A DNA stretch of 64,000 nucleotides, taken from contig CAXAMN010003536.1 of assembly GCA_963970005.1 (NCBI GenBank), forward strand, positions 36,944 through 100,943, in the 5' to 3' direction. This document shows, piece after piece, positions 1 through 10,079 of this stretch; positions within the stretch are counted from its first letter, which is position 1, and each line of letters starts with the position of its first letter. Made by a program: the position numbers and the translations under genes. The notes below the pieces were generated by a model. The model was given only the letters and a program-made list of their open reading frames with translations, did not search any database and had not been told where the DNA came from. Source of the DNA: Durusdinium trenchii (taxonomy: Eukaryota > Sar > Dinophyceae > Suessiales > Symbiodiniaceae).

Positions 1-1170
1 TTTTGCCACATTGAATCAGGTTGAACTGCTGCACTGGTCCTGAAGTTTGCTTCAAGTTTGCTTGTCAAGGTGCCAGTTGACAAAGTGGACCTCATTGGGT
101 GGGTCGATTTGACAAAGCTCGGTGTGGTGACCCAAAAGGACATCAACAAGATTGGCACTTGGTGTGAGAAGGTGCTCGCCAAAAACCAGCTAGGTTCCTC
201 AGCCTATAGTTACTTTGCGCATCTTTGCGCCGTCACCTTATGTTTGACTGTGGCCCACTCTTCCCATGTTCTTTGCGATTCGAACACGGATTGAGCCAGG
301 CTCCTGTGTGGTGATGGCCTTGCCTTTGCTGACAAGCACGCAGGGATGTGGCGCTCTCCGAAATGATGTGCGGACCCATGGAATTTTATTGAATAGGGGA
401 TGAGAAACTGTGAGATTGCAGGACCGACTTGTTCAAACCTTTTTACATTGAGAAATTGTCATTTGTGAGCTTAGGAAGCTTGAAGACAAACTCGTCTCGC
501 ATTGCATCGAGTTCCGCCCCTTCTTTGTCACCTTGGATTTGTCAGACCTGCATTCCAACCGGGACATGCCTGCTGGTTTCACGCTTTACCTTTGTGTGGC
601 GGACGCCACACTGCCTGCAAAGGGCACTGCCCATCGAGCGAATCGGACTGCTGACAAGGCCTACTTTTTTTGTAAGAGCTTGATTGTGAAAGGCGCTGCG
701 TATGTATCATGATGCATCAAGCATTCAGAATCAGTGTCATTAGGCCTACCCAACATTCAACTTTTAATGCTGGTGGGAATATATTGACAATGTTCTGTGA
801 GGTTGACCGGGAGAATGTCAACATCTTTTGCTCTTCCAAGCTTTGGACATGCCAGCTGGTGTCGGGGCATCCAAAGGCGATCCAGGAGCAGGCGTTCGTT
901 GTGCCAGGTGCAGGCACCGGATCCATCAGTTCGGCAGAGGGGCGTCGCAACTACACTGATGTCCAAGAAACTGCCCAGTGGTTGGGTGGGGTGGACTTCC
1001 CACTTTGTGTGCTCAAGGATCTGCTCAACCGTTTCTTTGTCTAGCTTTAGCCTCTTGTGTTTTTCCCAAACAGCACTTTGCTTTCAAGGTCCACTTCAAA
1101 CTCAGCGCCTTCTGATTCTTCCTTGCTTTTATTGTCGCATTGTGGGGTCTGAGGTGGCACAGATCGTCCG
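1..1170 (+). other. Probable intron/exon DNA, no clear gene
   Basis: A short open stretch at about 58-190 reads as ordinary protein (KVDLIGWVDLTKLGVVTQ) and may be an exon of the gene family continued at 1174-1956. The rest has only short overlapping frames on both strands with no recognisable domain. Exon borders cannot be fixed by eye. Confidence 0.25.
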
Positions 1171-1173
1171 GCC

Positions 1174-1956
1174 ATGGTTGTCAATGCGACTTTGTATGAT
1201 GGCTGCCTGGAGAAGGCGTGCTTGGAGCTGGGCCTCACAACTGTGAGTCAGACTGACAAACAACCAGCCTTTCAAACTGCTCTGAATTTGACAAAGAACC
1301 AGTTGCTGGAGATGTGGAAGGCCCGGGAGGGCCCCATGCGTGATCGCATGCCAAAGTACAAAGCGCAAATGGATGAGGACGCTACGCCTGCTCCTCCAGA
1401 TCAGCCTGAGCTGAAGCTGTGCACTATTGTGGAGGATTGCCTGGTGTTGCCTCGAGATGTACGAAGCGAGTTCTTGTCTGACGCTGTTCGTGCTCCAGAA
1501 TGGAGGAAGCTTTTGCAGGAGTTTGACCGCACCTTTGCCACCCCTGCTGCAGAGACAGGTGCCGCTGCCGTTCAACCTGCTCCTCAAGCTGATTCAACGC
1601 CTGCCTTGGATTGGCCAGCCCTGTTTGCAGATGAGCCGCGCGAAGCAGCTGACTTTCACGCAAAGTATGAGCGGTTCATCGTTGGCAAATGCGCTTGGTG
1701 TCCAGAAGTCCAGGCCTACCTTGTGGACACTTCGGATGCAAACACTGAGGAGAAGGACAAAAAACTCATGCTTTTCTTGGAGGGAAAGAACGACTATGTG
1801 ATCCCATCCTCGGAAGCTTTCCTCACCTATGGTGCTGGAACATGGCTGATGGACGGTAAGGCTCAGCAATGGCTCGCTGACCAAGAGGATGGTCCTCACA
1901 AGGCTTGCTTGTGTGAGTTCAAGTCGGATGAAGACCGGGTCTTGCTGGAGGAGTGA
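1174..1956 (+). CDS. Unrecognised 260-aa protein or long exon
   Basis: This is an uninterrupted 260-codon frame starting at an ATG in a good context (ccATGg) and ending in TGA. Its composition is normal for a soluble protein: an acidic/proline-rich centre (residues 70-75 and 125-145) and a cysteine pair in 'GKCAWCPEV' near residue 170. I see no catalytic motif and do not recognise the family. Downstream stretches at about 2040-2200 and 2280-2420 also read as protein and may be further exons, so this could be the first coding exon of a longer gene. Function unknown. Confidence 0.5.
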   Translation: MVVNATLYDGCLEKACLELGLTTVSQTDKQPAFQTALNLTKNQLLEMWKAREGPMRDRMPKYKAQMDEDATPAPPDQPELKLCTIVEDCLVLPRDVRSEFLSDAVRAPEWRKLLQEFDRTFATPAAETGAAAVQPAPQADSTPALDWPALFADEPREAADFHAKYERFIVGKCAWCPEVQAYLVDTSDANTEEKDKKLMLFLEGKNDYVIPSSEAFLTYGAGTWLMDGKAQQWLADQEDGPHKACLCEFKSDEDRVLLEE

Positions 1957-2029
1957 TTTCAATGTTGTGTCTATCATCACCAAAAAATACTAGTCAAAAG
2001 TCGTTTTCATAGAAAAACACATGTTTTGC

Positions 2030-2520
2030 TGTGAGCTGTTACTGTTGTGGGGAGGAGAACCAAACTGATGGCCCAGTGAAGCCTTTACGAGAAGTGATCC
2101 AGCAGCTGGAGACCTCTGGGATGGTCGACTTTGTGTTGGGTGGGCATGAATTCTCCCGTGATGCTGCTGTCATGCAAGGCAGATCTCCTGACAAGTCCAC
2201 GCCTCAAATTGTTTTCTGTTTTGCTCCCATGGTGATCGTCCCAATTTTTGTTTGAAGCCATCATTTTGCTTGAAGCTAGGTTGGTCGTGAAGAAGAAGGA
2301 TGACGGCACCATGTTGTGGAGACCAAACACGCTTCAAATGTCGAGCCTTCGTGCCACCAACATCGCAAGCTTCTTTCCGTCCAAGGTGCTAGACGGGGTG
2401 CGGCACTTGTTGCTTGTAGCTTGGCCCGGCTTCCGCAAGGTGGTTGTACCCTCATTGCATACGTTTGTGCCCATCTCAACGCCAGATCTACCTGGGACAG
2501 GTTTTCCATCACCCTCATGC
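2030..2520 (+). other. Possible exons following the 1174 frame
   Basis: Two protein-like stretches occur here: one with 'CYCCGEENQTDG' followed by a helical acidic segment (about 2033-2200), and one beginning 'VVKKKDDGTMLWRP' (about 2284-2420). They lie on the same strand as the preceding frame and are separated by short non-coding DNA, as expected of exons. No domain is recognised and splice sites were not resolved. Confidence 0.25.
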
Positions 2521-2559
2521 TGCATACTTTGAACAAGCATGCCACACCTGACCTTCAAA

Positions 2560-2682
2560 TGTCTTCCCAGACCTGTGTTCACCACCAAATTATTGACCAC
2601 TTTCTTTTCCAATTACCATCATGAAGATTTGTTTGCTTCTGCGACTTGTCTTCCCAGACTTGGTCTTCCCAGACCATGTGAT
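2560..2682. repeat. Short TCTTCCCAGAC repeats
   Basis: TCTTCCCAGAC occurs three times (near 2564, 2650 and 2664), the last two only about 14 bp apart. The unit resembles the GGCTTCCCAGCC repeats at 4.76-5.1 kb, suggesting one dispersed short-repeat family. Confidence 0.5.
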
Positions 2683-2879
2683 TGTTTGCTGTTTTCCGTT
2701 TCCCATATGCCCCGCAAATCCCGGTCCTGAGGTATGGCGCCTGAGGGCTTATCGTCCTGAAAAGACCTTGGGGGCGGCAAAGCCGTTGTGGTTTTTGAGC
2801 CACGAGCTCAATCTGACCAAGGGCAAGGTCCAAAGGATCATCTGAATTTTTGCCAACTAACATTTAATTTTGTGAGTGA

Positions 2880-3357
2880 GGATTGAAGCATCCTCTGGAA
2901 AGGAAGCTGGGAAGCTGGTACGTGGTGTTCACTGCTGGACGGAATGTTGCGTAGCAGAAACTTTAAACACTGCACATTGAATCTTCTATTTTACCGGAAC
3001 TCGAGCTTCAGTTTGTCTGCAGTGACTGGTCACCAGCGTTTACGGATTGTCAATGTCGCTGAGCGCGGCACGGTGATGCGGGATGACTTCACTAAAACCT
3101 GCAACAGCTGAGCAAAAGATGCAGCCGTCTCCTCTTCTATTGAAAATCTCACAGCTTGTCACACCTTAGACTTAGACTTGGACTTGGACACATCGTAAAC
3201 AAACATAAACAAGTCAAGCCTTGGACCCATTATTGGAAAACATCAGGTCAGGTCCTGTCAGCCCTCTCCCAACATGTCCTGATGTGAATCGTGGCCCAAG
3301 ACATTCACACGCTTCCTGAAGGCTCCCTACCCCTATAGTTGTGCTGCTTTTGATGCG
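2880..3357. other. No gene seen
   Basis: About 480 bp of mixed-composition DNA with no frame longer than background. A stretch near 3168-3200 is a run of GACTTG/GACTTAG-like hexamers (simple-repeat character). Nothing else is supported. Confidence 0.3.
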
Positions 3358-3656
3358 ATGGAAGATTCACAGGGCATCTATGTTGTAGAAGATGAGCCCG
3401 AGGTTGAATTCCAGGAGTCTGAGACAGCCACCGGCTTTCATTCCATCAGTTTCCAGCCGCCGCCCACACAAACACCGACTTTGTTTGCCTTGCCGAAAAA
3501 TACTTGGGCTCAGCCAGTTGACCACTGCAAGGCCCTAATATTATTGTGTTTCCATATTTCAAGCAGGCTTCAAAGGTACTATTGGTCTGATCTAAACCAT
3601 TGTTTGGATATGTTTGGATTCTTTTGGGCGCTCGCCCTGGCTAGGCGGCTGACGGC

Positions 3657-4214
3657 ATGGAGGATTCACAAGAGACATTGAATCTGGGTTACCAACATGA
3701 AGATGAGGGTGGCCAGAGCTTGGATGGAAAAACCGGGGATGAGCCTGATAAGGCCTCTGGTGTGCCTGAGCCTGAGAAGGCCAGGGATGTGCCTGAGCCT
3801 GGGAAGGCCAGGGATGTGCCTGAGCCTGGGAAGGCCAGCGATGTGCCTGAGCCTGGGAAGGGCAGGGATGTGCCTATTTTTCCTGACCCAGTTCTTGATG
3901 GCAGTGATCAGGGTGGATCTGGCGCTGGTGGTGATGGTGATTCAAAGAACAACACCGACAAGAAGAGAAAGAAGCCTTCTGACATGTCACCAGCAAGCCA
4001 GGAGAAGGAGAAACAGCGTCGTGCTCAACTCCACCGTGATAACAGCAAGGCATGGCACATGAAGTGGGTTTCCAAGGGTGTGCCTCGCGAACCCCGACCT
4101 CCTAGCGCACCTGGGGGAGAGCCTGAGGGCCCAGCTGAAGCAGCTGGGAGAGCTGAAGCAGGGAGTCGAGTGCTGCATCCATGTCCTATGAGCCAACCAT
4201 CGACCCTGACCTGA
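3657..4214 (+). CDS. Repeat-bearing acidic/basic hypothetical protein
   Basis: This is a 185-codon frame beginning at ATG in 'ggcATGgagg'. Residues about 35-72 are four or five degenerate copies of a 9-residue unit, V-P-E-P-G-K-A-R-D, encoded by 27-bp DNA repeats at about 3760-3876. A Gly/Asp-rich linker follows, then a lysine-rich stretch (KKRKKPS, a possible nuclear signal) and a basic helical segment. A related start (MEDSQ) occurs at 3358, whose frame reads 'MEDSQGIYVVEDEPEVEF', so 3358-3530 and 3657-4214 may be duplicated first exons. A further exon probably lies at 4345-4517. Family not recognised. Confidence 0.45.
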   Translation: MEDSQETLNLGYQHEDEGGQSLDGKTGDEPDKASGVPEPEKARDVPEPGKARDVPEPGKASDVPEPGKGRDVPIFPDPVLDGSDQGGSGAGGDGDSKNNTDKKRKKPSDMSPASQEKEKQRRAQLHRDNSKAWHMKWVSKGVPREPRPPSAPGGEPEGPAEAAGRAEAGSRVLHPCPMSQPSTLT

Positions 4215-4344
4215 TGACACAGGTGGGTGGGTTTTCTTAAACCGAAAACTTGCGGCGCGTGAATACAAACTTTGAAACTTTAAACTTTGGAACTTTAGAA
4301 CACAAACTTTGAAATTTTAGAGTAAACGCACTTGCCCTTCCAGG

Positions 4345-4517
4345 CGATTGGTGGTGACATGCGGAGTGCGCGCAATTCGTTCATCAAGCAATGGATGGAG
4401 CACATGGTTGCGCAGCCTGATGCCCAGCCAGTATCCCGTGATCAGGCCAACAAAGCATGGATGGACAGTGAACTTCGTGCTCAGATTTTGGCAACTCGCC
4501 GTGGTGAACAGTACTGA
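4345..4517 (+). CDS. Probable terminal exon of the 3.3-4.2 kb gene
   Basis: After a pyrimidine-rich acceptor-like sequence (cccttccag, ending about 4343) a frame runs to a TGA at 4515-4517. It encodes a helical basic segment containing 'SFIKQWMEHMVAQPDAQPVS' and ending RRGEQY. Frame quality and position fit a last coding exon of the preceding repeat-bearing gene. Inference only; no domain recognised. Confidence 0.4.
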
Positions 4518-4761
4518 GTTGTGGAACCTGACATTGGTTTCAGTTTTGGAGCTATGAGGGCTCTGTGGCACTTTGGCTACGCGTGGTGAAAACTTATGTG
4601 TCCGGTGCCTTGCGCAAGGATGAAACACACACCAACAAGAGACGTCCCCCTGTGCATCCTCCCATGTCCCAGTGGTACTTGATCCCCTGTGCATCCTCCC
4701 ATGCGCCAGGCCTCCACCTATGCTGCTGAGCGTGGCTTGTTGATGCGCCTCATCAAGATCT

Positions 4762-5107
4762 GACTGCGGCTGGGAAGCCTGTGGCTGGGAAGCCTTTTGG
4801 CTGGGAAGCCAAATAATCACAAGAGGTTTTGGACAAATAAGCATGTTTCATGTCCAACCATCATCACCCTACTCCACAACAAGTTTTAAATACTGCACAC
4901 TTTTTCTCGTTTAGCACACCATTCTCATCTCGTTTGCTGGAACTCTCAGATCCCCACTGTCACTGTGTCTTCATCTTCAGCCCCACCATGTCTTGCCCAC
5001 CATGTCTGAAAAAAGGCTTCCCAGCCGCCCGCAGGCTTCCCAGCCTTGGCTTCCCAGCCTTGGCTTCCCAGCCTTGGCTTCCCAGCCTTGGCTTCCCAGC
5101 CTCATAT
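4762..5107. repeat. Inverted clusters of GGCTGGGAAGCC / GGCTTCCCAGCC
   Basis: On the + strand GGCTGGGAAGCC appears as a cluster of three near-copies at about 4766-4813. Its exact reverse complement GGCTTCCCAGCC appears as a tandem run (unit about 14 bp, spacer TT) at about 5028-5103. The two clusters could fold into a long hairpin with a loop of about 200 bases. Confidence 0.75.
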
Positions 5108-5264
5108 CCTAAATCCCTTGCACTTTGAAAAAGTATTGCAAAAGGCATTAGCTTTAAAAAACAAAATGCATTATATATATATATATAGATTGCAAGAGTG
5201 CTTCACAAACATCTAGAAAGGATGAATATCCATCCAAAAAGGTTGAATGTCACATTAATGAGAC

Positions 5265-5672
5265 TTCAAATCCGTGGATTGCTGCACGTTTCTCCAGGTT
5301 ATCTAGCGGTTGACGGAAAGGGAAATTGAAGTGCTATACCTGGCAACTGAATTGTAGCGGTTGACGGAAAGGGAAAATGACGTGCTAAACCTGGCAACTG
5401 AATTGTAGCTACCCTGGGTACGTATAAATGCTATTTTGCATTATTTTGGTATACCTCTTACACACCTATATAAGTTCAAAGCACGAATGAGACTTCGAAG
5501 TTGTGGATTACTGCACGTTTCTCAAGGTTGTCGAGCGGTTGACGGAAAGGGAACTTGAAGTGCTATACCTGGTATATAACTGAATTGTAGCTACCCGGTA
5601 CGTGGATTGCTGCACGTTTGTCACGCTAGCGATTGACGGAAAAGTGCTATACCTGGCAACTGTAGCTGCCCT
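5265..5672. repeat. Degenerate tandem/dispersed repeat
   Basis: The block 'GCGGTTGACGGAAAGGGA' followed by 'GTGCTATACCTGGCAACTGAA' recurs four times with small changes (near 5307, 5356, 5535 and 5627). Several copies are preceded by 'GTGGATT.CTGCACGTTT'. Unit lengths vary from about 50 to 150 bp. It is non-coding. Confidence 0.7.
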
Positions 5673-5747
5673 GGGTCCGCGCGAGCGCGCGCGCCTAAAC
5701 CTAGGGCAGACTGGGAGCCAGCAAGGCGCGCGCGCGCGGACCCAGGG
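5669..5747. repeat. GC-rich inverted repeat (hairpin)
   Basis: The left arm at 5669-5696 begins CCCTGGGTCCGCGCG and the right arm at 5724-5747 is its reverse complement apart from a 4-nt insertion in the left arm. The arms flank a 27-nt loop. Almost the entire stem is alternating GC, so the DNA or RNA could extrude a very stable hairpin. Confidence 0.8.
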
Positions 5748-6130
5748 TACCTACCGCTGCACTTTTACTATCTCTCTTCACAACGTGCTCGTGGACAAAA
5801 AACGCCGGGTTTCGGTTTGCAGCGTCTCAGGTTTGCAATTCTTTGTTGTATAGACTTGTGCACTATACTGTACTATGTTGTTATATTATGGAACCACATG
5901 AATAGTGCGAGTGCTTCTTCAAGGAAGCTCCCCCCACGTGTGAGCTATCCTGCGTCCAGTATGTTAGTAGAGCCGCGCTCTATTACCTCTTCCTTTAACG
6001 GCAGCCTACTCCCCCCTGCCCCGGGCTTAAACACAAAGCGCAAATTTGTGCATTGTGGTTGTCCGGAGAGCTTGGGCTTGGACTGTTTATTGTCGACTGG
6101 AAGATCCTGGAAGGACAAGCGCGGCTTCAG

Positions 6131-6200
6131 CACACACCACTTGGGATTAGTGTACACTCTTTTCAGTGCGAGCAACTACTGCGGCACTGCTGGGAACAAG
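6131..6200 (+). CDS. Exon of a PPP-family Ser/Thr phosphatase
   Basis: Frame 3 encodes 'TLFSASNYCGTAGNK', the near-C-terminal signature of PPP-family metallophosphatases (PP1/PP2B/PP5/PPEF type, usually FSAPNYC or FSASNYC followed by GN.GA). In the family this loop borders the catalytic centre that hydrolyses phosphoserine/threonine. The exon probably ends after AAG at 6200 with an unusual GC donor (gcgagg), which dinoflagellate genes often use. The next exon at 6500 continues in phase 0 with GGVCLLEL, matching what follows the signature in family members. Upstream catalytic motifs (GDxHG, GDxVDRG, RGNHE) were not found in the window. The true 5' border is uncertain. Confidence 0.6.
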
Positions 6201-6499
6201 GCGAGGTGTGATTGCATAAACGGGAGCAGCGAACTTTCCTATCACATGCCATTGGAAAGTTGCTTTGCTATCACTTTCTGTGGCATTTTTTGCGGGATCG
6301 GAGCTTATCGGGTAAATTCATACCTTGCGCCTTGCGCCTTTCGAGGATTGAACTTGTCAAAAGCAAGACCAGCTGGTTTTGCCTGACATTCCCTGTGGCC
6401 CTATACTACCTTAGGTTGGTGTATATGTACATACATATATAATGTGATGTCCATCGGTGTGAGCCCGGACATGCGTTCTATTTTCTCATTTTTGCTCAG

Positions 6500-6618
6500 G
6501 GTGGTGTGTGCTTACTGGAGCTCCGGTACAACTCGGCATCTGGAGAAGGAACCAGTCTTGTTGCACGCTTCGAGGACCCAGAATCTGGAAAGGGAACACC
6601 ATGCCAGGAGATCAAAAT
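6500..6618 (+). CDS. Following phosphatase exon
   Basis: It follows a clear acceptor (ttttctcatttttgctcag, ending 6499). The exon reads GGVCLLELRYNSASG and continues through 'SLVARFEDPES' to a GT donor at 6619. Joined in phase to the exon ending at 6200 it gives ..SNYCGTAGNK-GGVCLLE.., the expected order for a PPP phosphatase C-terminal end. The following residues would link to a C-terminal region. The nearest recognisable domains downstream on the same strand are EF-hands from 24.95 kb onward, which would make a PPEF/RdgC-like protein if these are one gene. That link is inference. Confidence 0.55.
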
Positions 6619-6619
6619 G

Positions 6620-8390
6620 TAGTTCCAAGCCTCCGTTTTTCCATAAACGTTTTCGGGTTGCTGATTCTTCAAGTTGCTCAAGACAAAATGCCATGGCGAC
6701 CTACACTTGCATTTCCCGCACTTGTTCTCTCTAGATTCTAGCGTTTTGTGAAAAGACCTAGGGCAAGCAAACATCAAAAACAGCCGCAACAAATAATCCT
6801 AATCCCTTGCTTAGTGTAAGGTATTCGGAAGGTTGGTTCTGAGATGGCAGTGATGACCACTTTCCAGTTATTGAGTTTTTGCCCGCATTTGATCAAGTTA
6901 AGTCATCACCCTAAGAAGTTCATACCACTTTAAAACACCTCCTTCAAGGGTTTAACGCAATGTGTAAGTCAGCCCAGGAGCACTATGCGCCTGCTTTGGA
7001 AGAAGGGACGTTGGGACCTCGGCAAGGGAAGGATCTCTGTCAGGTTCACAACAGGGACCACAGCGTGAGGTTGTTGCATGTGGGAACCCAGCCTTGCCAC
7101 AAGCCTGTGTCAAGCCTGGAAAGCCAGGTGCATCACCTCAGCAAGCCTGTCACCCTATTGTATCAGGAGGATAGCAACTACTGTATTTATACAAGGGGTT
7201 GCCAGCTATCCATCAACTAACGCAGGAGGTTGGGTTTTGCAAGCGCATGCCCAGGAATTGATTGAGTCAACTTTTCCAACCAAAGCCATGTGGATGTTTG
7301 TTGCTTCATGTGTTTGCAGTCCTGTTGTCAGACTAAAAGCAAACATATGTTCAAAACATGGGAGACTTTGGCTGGATTTGCTTTGGTGCTTGCCCCAGGA
7401 GCATGCCCATACACAAAACGTTAAATTCGAAACACTTCGCTCACCATGTGGTTGCTATCAATCACGCTGCTTGCAGCAAAAAGAAAATTGAAAAATGCCA
7501 GATAGATCAAATCGCAACGCTACTCCAACACTAGCAGCTGAACTCGTCCAGATATACGTTTTCCACCTCAACTCGTCCAGTCTGCTGAACCTGAGGCTAT
7601 TGCACATTTCCAGGTTGCCAGATATTGCTGCTCGTCGCACTGTGCCACACTTAACTTTTGGCACTGCCGTGAAAGGAACATATGGCCTGGCCCTAAAAGA
7701 TGTGCGGCTGTGCTCCAGGCGCTTGAAGAAGCTGGAGTCGCACGGGCAACAGAGGACTCGATTCATACCATGTTGTAGGCACAAGCAAGTGATGCTGGTA
7801 GTGCCCCAGGGAGATCACAATTATGATAACACGGAATTCCGTCAGCTTTGGACTCCAGACCCAATCAGAACCATGAAAAGCAGAAATCAATAACAGGGAG
7901 GGACCAGGGAGGGAGAAGCAACGACAAGTTCGCATGCTGGGTTTTGACACCCCGCCGTTTTAAAACTCGATGCCTCCAAACTGGCTTTATAAAGGTTTGC
8001 GGACTTGAACTACTTGCACCCGCATCAATTAAGCTTGAAAACCAGCGGTAGGCCACAACAGGCAGAAACAGTTTTAACCCATTCTTGAACCGAGAAGACC
8101 CAGCTAGTCAGCTGCTGGGCAGCTAGTCATGCCCCAGCCCGCGGTCCCAGGGTTAGGCAAAAAGCAAAAATGAGTTGCATGGGGATGTACTCATCCAGCT
8201 GGGGGTGTAAGTTTGAACATCCTCACGAATTGGGATTCTCAATCCCTGCCTGCCCAGCCAGACGACCCAGTTCTTACAGATTTGGCTACGGATCACGCAT
8301 GGATTTGACAGGGCTCGGGCAATTTCGGGCAAGTGTTTCTTTCTTTTCTGTGTGATGCTCAATATCGTTATTGGTTTGCGTTAGGTTCTA
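6620..8390. other. Probable intron; no supported gene
   Basis: Only short overlapping frames are present. A possible small exon lies near 6990-7060, where one frame reads 'MRLLWKKGRWDLGKGRISV'. No domain, RNA gene or strong repeat was recognised. Confidence 0.3.
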
Positions 8391-8392
8391 GA

Positions 8393-9800
8393 TTATATTT
8401 ACCAGGCTACCGCCTGCAGCCGCCGACCCCCGAGGGAAAATGTAGCGGAAAGGATGGTACGTGGAAGTAGCTGGCGCAGGTGTAGGGTTGCGCGAAGGAG
8501 TGGCACGAGTCCCGGGCTGGTCGCGGCCGGGTGCCTGCCAGTGCCCTTGGTGTTTCCTAGAAGTAGTCACGTTTTCCGAGGGATGTGTAGGATTTTCAAA
8601 GGCTTTTGTAGCATTTCCTTCGGAATGCTCTGAGTCTTTCCTAGATTTTGTAAAGGCCCCGTGTTGGTTTTTTGGGTTCCCAGATTTGCCCAAAAACGGC
8701 TATATAACCCATTTTACCAGGGTGAGGCAGTTTTTCGAAGCAAGCGTGCAAACGTGCGGCAGCGCTTGCGAAGCTCGGCCAGCTGTGTGCCACGGTCGTG
8801 CGCAAGCAAGGGAGGAGACCGTAGCCGTTTGGGCGGGGGGGCATGTGCGCGTGGTGGAATGTATTCGGTGGAGCAGGCCGGTCGGGGGGATGGGAGGGTG
8901 GCCAGTTCCACGGTGGTAAGAAGGGCGTTGCCCATGAAAGAGGAAGGGAGCCGGACATGCACGGTGACATGGGCAGTGTGCCGCAGATATGGTGAGTTTC
9001 CATTGAGAGCATGGAAAAGAGAACTGTGCGGTGTGTTTGTTGTAGGCTAGGAGACGAGGCATGCGCGGAGCGTTTCGACAGGATAGAGCAAGTTGGGGGC
9101 TGCCTGTGTTTGATGAGGCGTGGAAGGGATATGTAGTGTTGTGTGACGTGTGCAAATCCAGCGGAAAACATGACAAACTCTAGAAAACACCAAGGGCATA
9201 CCTAAGTAAATGCTGGAAAGCCTTTGAAAATCCTACAAATCCAACGGAAAACGTGACCAAATCTAGGAAAAACCAAGGGCACTGGCAGGGACCAGGCCGC
9301 GACCAGCCCGGCACTCGAGACCGGTACCATTTATGGACCATGCTTATTTACCAGGCATCCTGTCAAAATTTTTGCAAAGCGCATGAAAGGAACGAGGACA
9401 ACAACGGAAGAAAATGGGTTAGCAATTTTCTTTGCAAATCTGGGAACCCAAAAAGCAACACAGAGCCTTTACAAAGACCTAAAGTAACCAGACATCCTGT
9501 CAAAACCTTTGCAAAGCGCATGAAAGGCATCAGTACAACAATGGAATAAAATGGGTTAGCAATTTTCTGGGGAAATCTGGATGCTGAAAAATCCTTTGAA
9601 AATCCTACAAAACCAGCGGAAAACGTAACAAAATCTAGAAAAACCAAGGGCATTCCTAAGTAAATGCTGGAAAAGCCTTTGAAAATCCTACAAATGCAAC
9701 GGAAAACGTGACAAAATCTAGGAAAAATCAAGGGTATTGGCAGGGATCACGCCGCGACCAGCCCGGGATTCGAGCCCGGGACCATCTATGGACCGTGCTT
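8393..9800. repeat. Mosaic of diverged repeat units in both orientations
   Basis: A unit of about 80 bp (CCTTTGAAAATCCTACAAA, then CGGAAAACGTGAC, then AATCTAGGAAAAACCAAGGGC) occurs repeatedly at 9175-9290 and 9585-9735, and inverted at about 8525-8620. Its 3' partner 'GGCAGGGA.CA.GCCGCGACCAGCCCGG' occurs at 9283, 9737 and inverted near 8505. A second module (CATCCTGTCAAAA through ATGGGTTAGCAATTTTCT) occurs at 9356-9435 and 9491-9570. The GATTCGAGCC at about 9768 resembles an RNA polymerase III B box, so a tRNA-derived SINE is possible but no A box was confirmed. Confidence 0.7.
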
Positions 9801-9937
9801 ATTTTCCCGCGCGGGTGGAGAGGGTGCCCCAAGATGTAATCAATTGGGATGGAGAAATCTTGGACAACTCTTGGAGAAATCTTGGCAGATTTCGGCAGAT
9901 TTCGTCACTGCAACAAGGGTCCGGAGGGGTAGGGGAG

Positions 9938-10022
9938 GTAAGGCTAAGGCTAAGGCTAAGGACTAAGGATAAGGCTAAGGATAAGGCTAAGGATAAGGCT
10001 AAGGATAAGGCTAAGGCTAAAA
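9938..10022. repeat. (AAGGCT)n/(AAGGAT)n microsatellite
   Basis: A run of hexamers alternates TAAGGC and TAAGGA, about 13 units. It gives a meaningless Lys/Ala/Asp frame and is not a gene. Confidence 0.9.
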
Positions 10023-10079
10023 CTATCAATCAACAGTCACGCCTCACCCCACGAGTGGGGTCGGCGGATATATAACCAT

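Noticed and set aside
9755-9800. tRNA gene or definite SINE from GATTCGAGCC (B-box-like)
   Set aside because: No A box or cloverleaf was found; only the T-arm-like hairpin CCCGGG..CCCGGG is visible.
9938-10022. TAAGGC repeats as a telomere remnant
   Set aside because: Known dinoflagellate telomeres are TTTAGGG-type; this is a mixed hexamer microsatellite in interior DNA.
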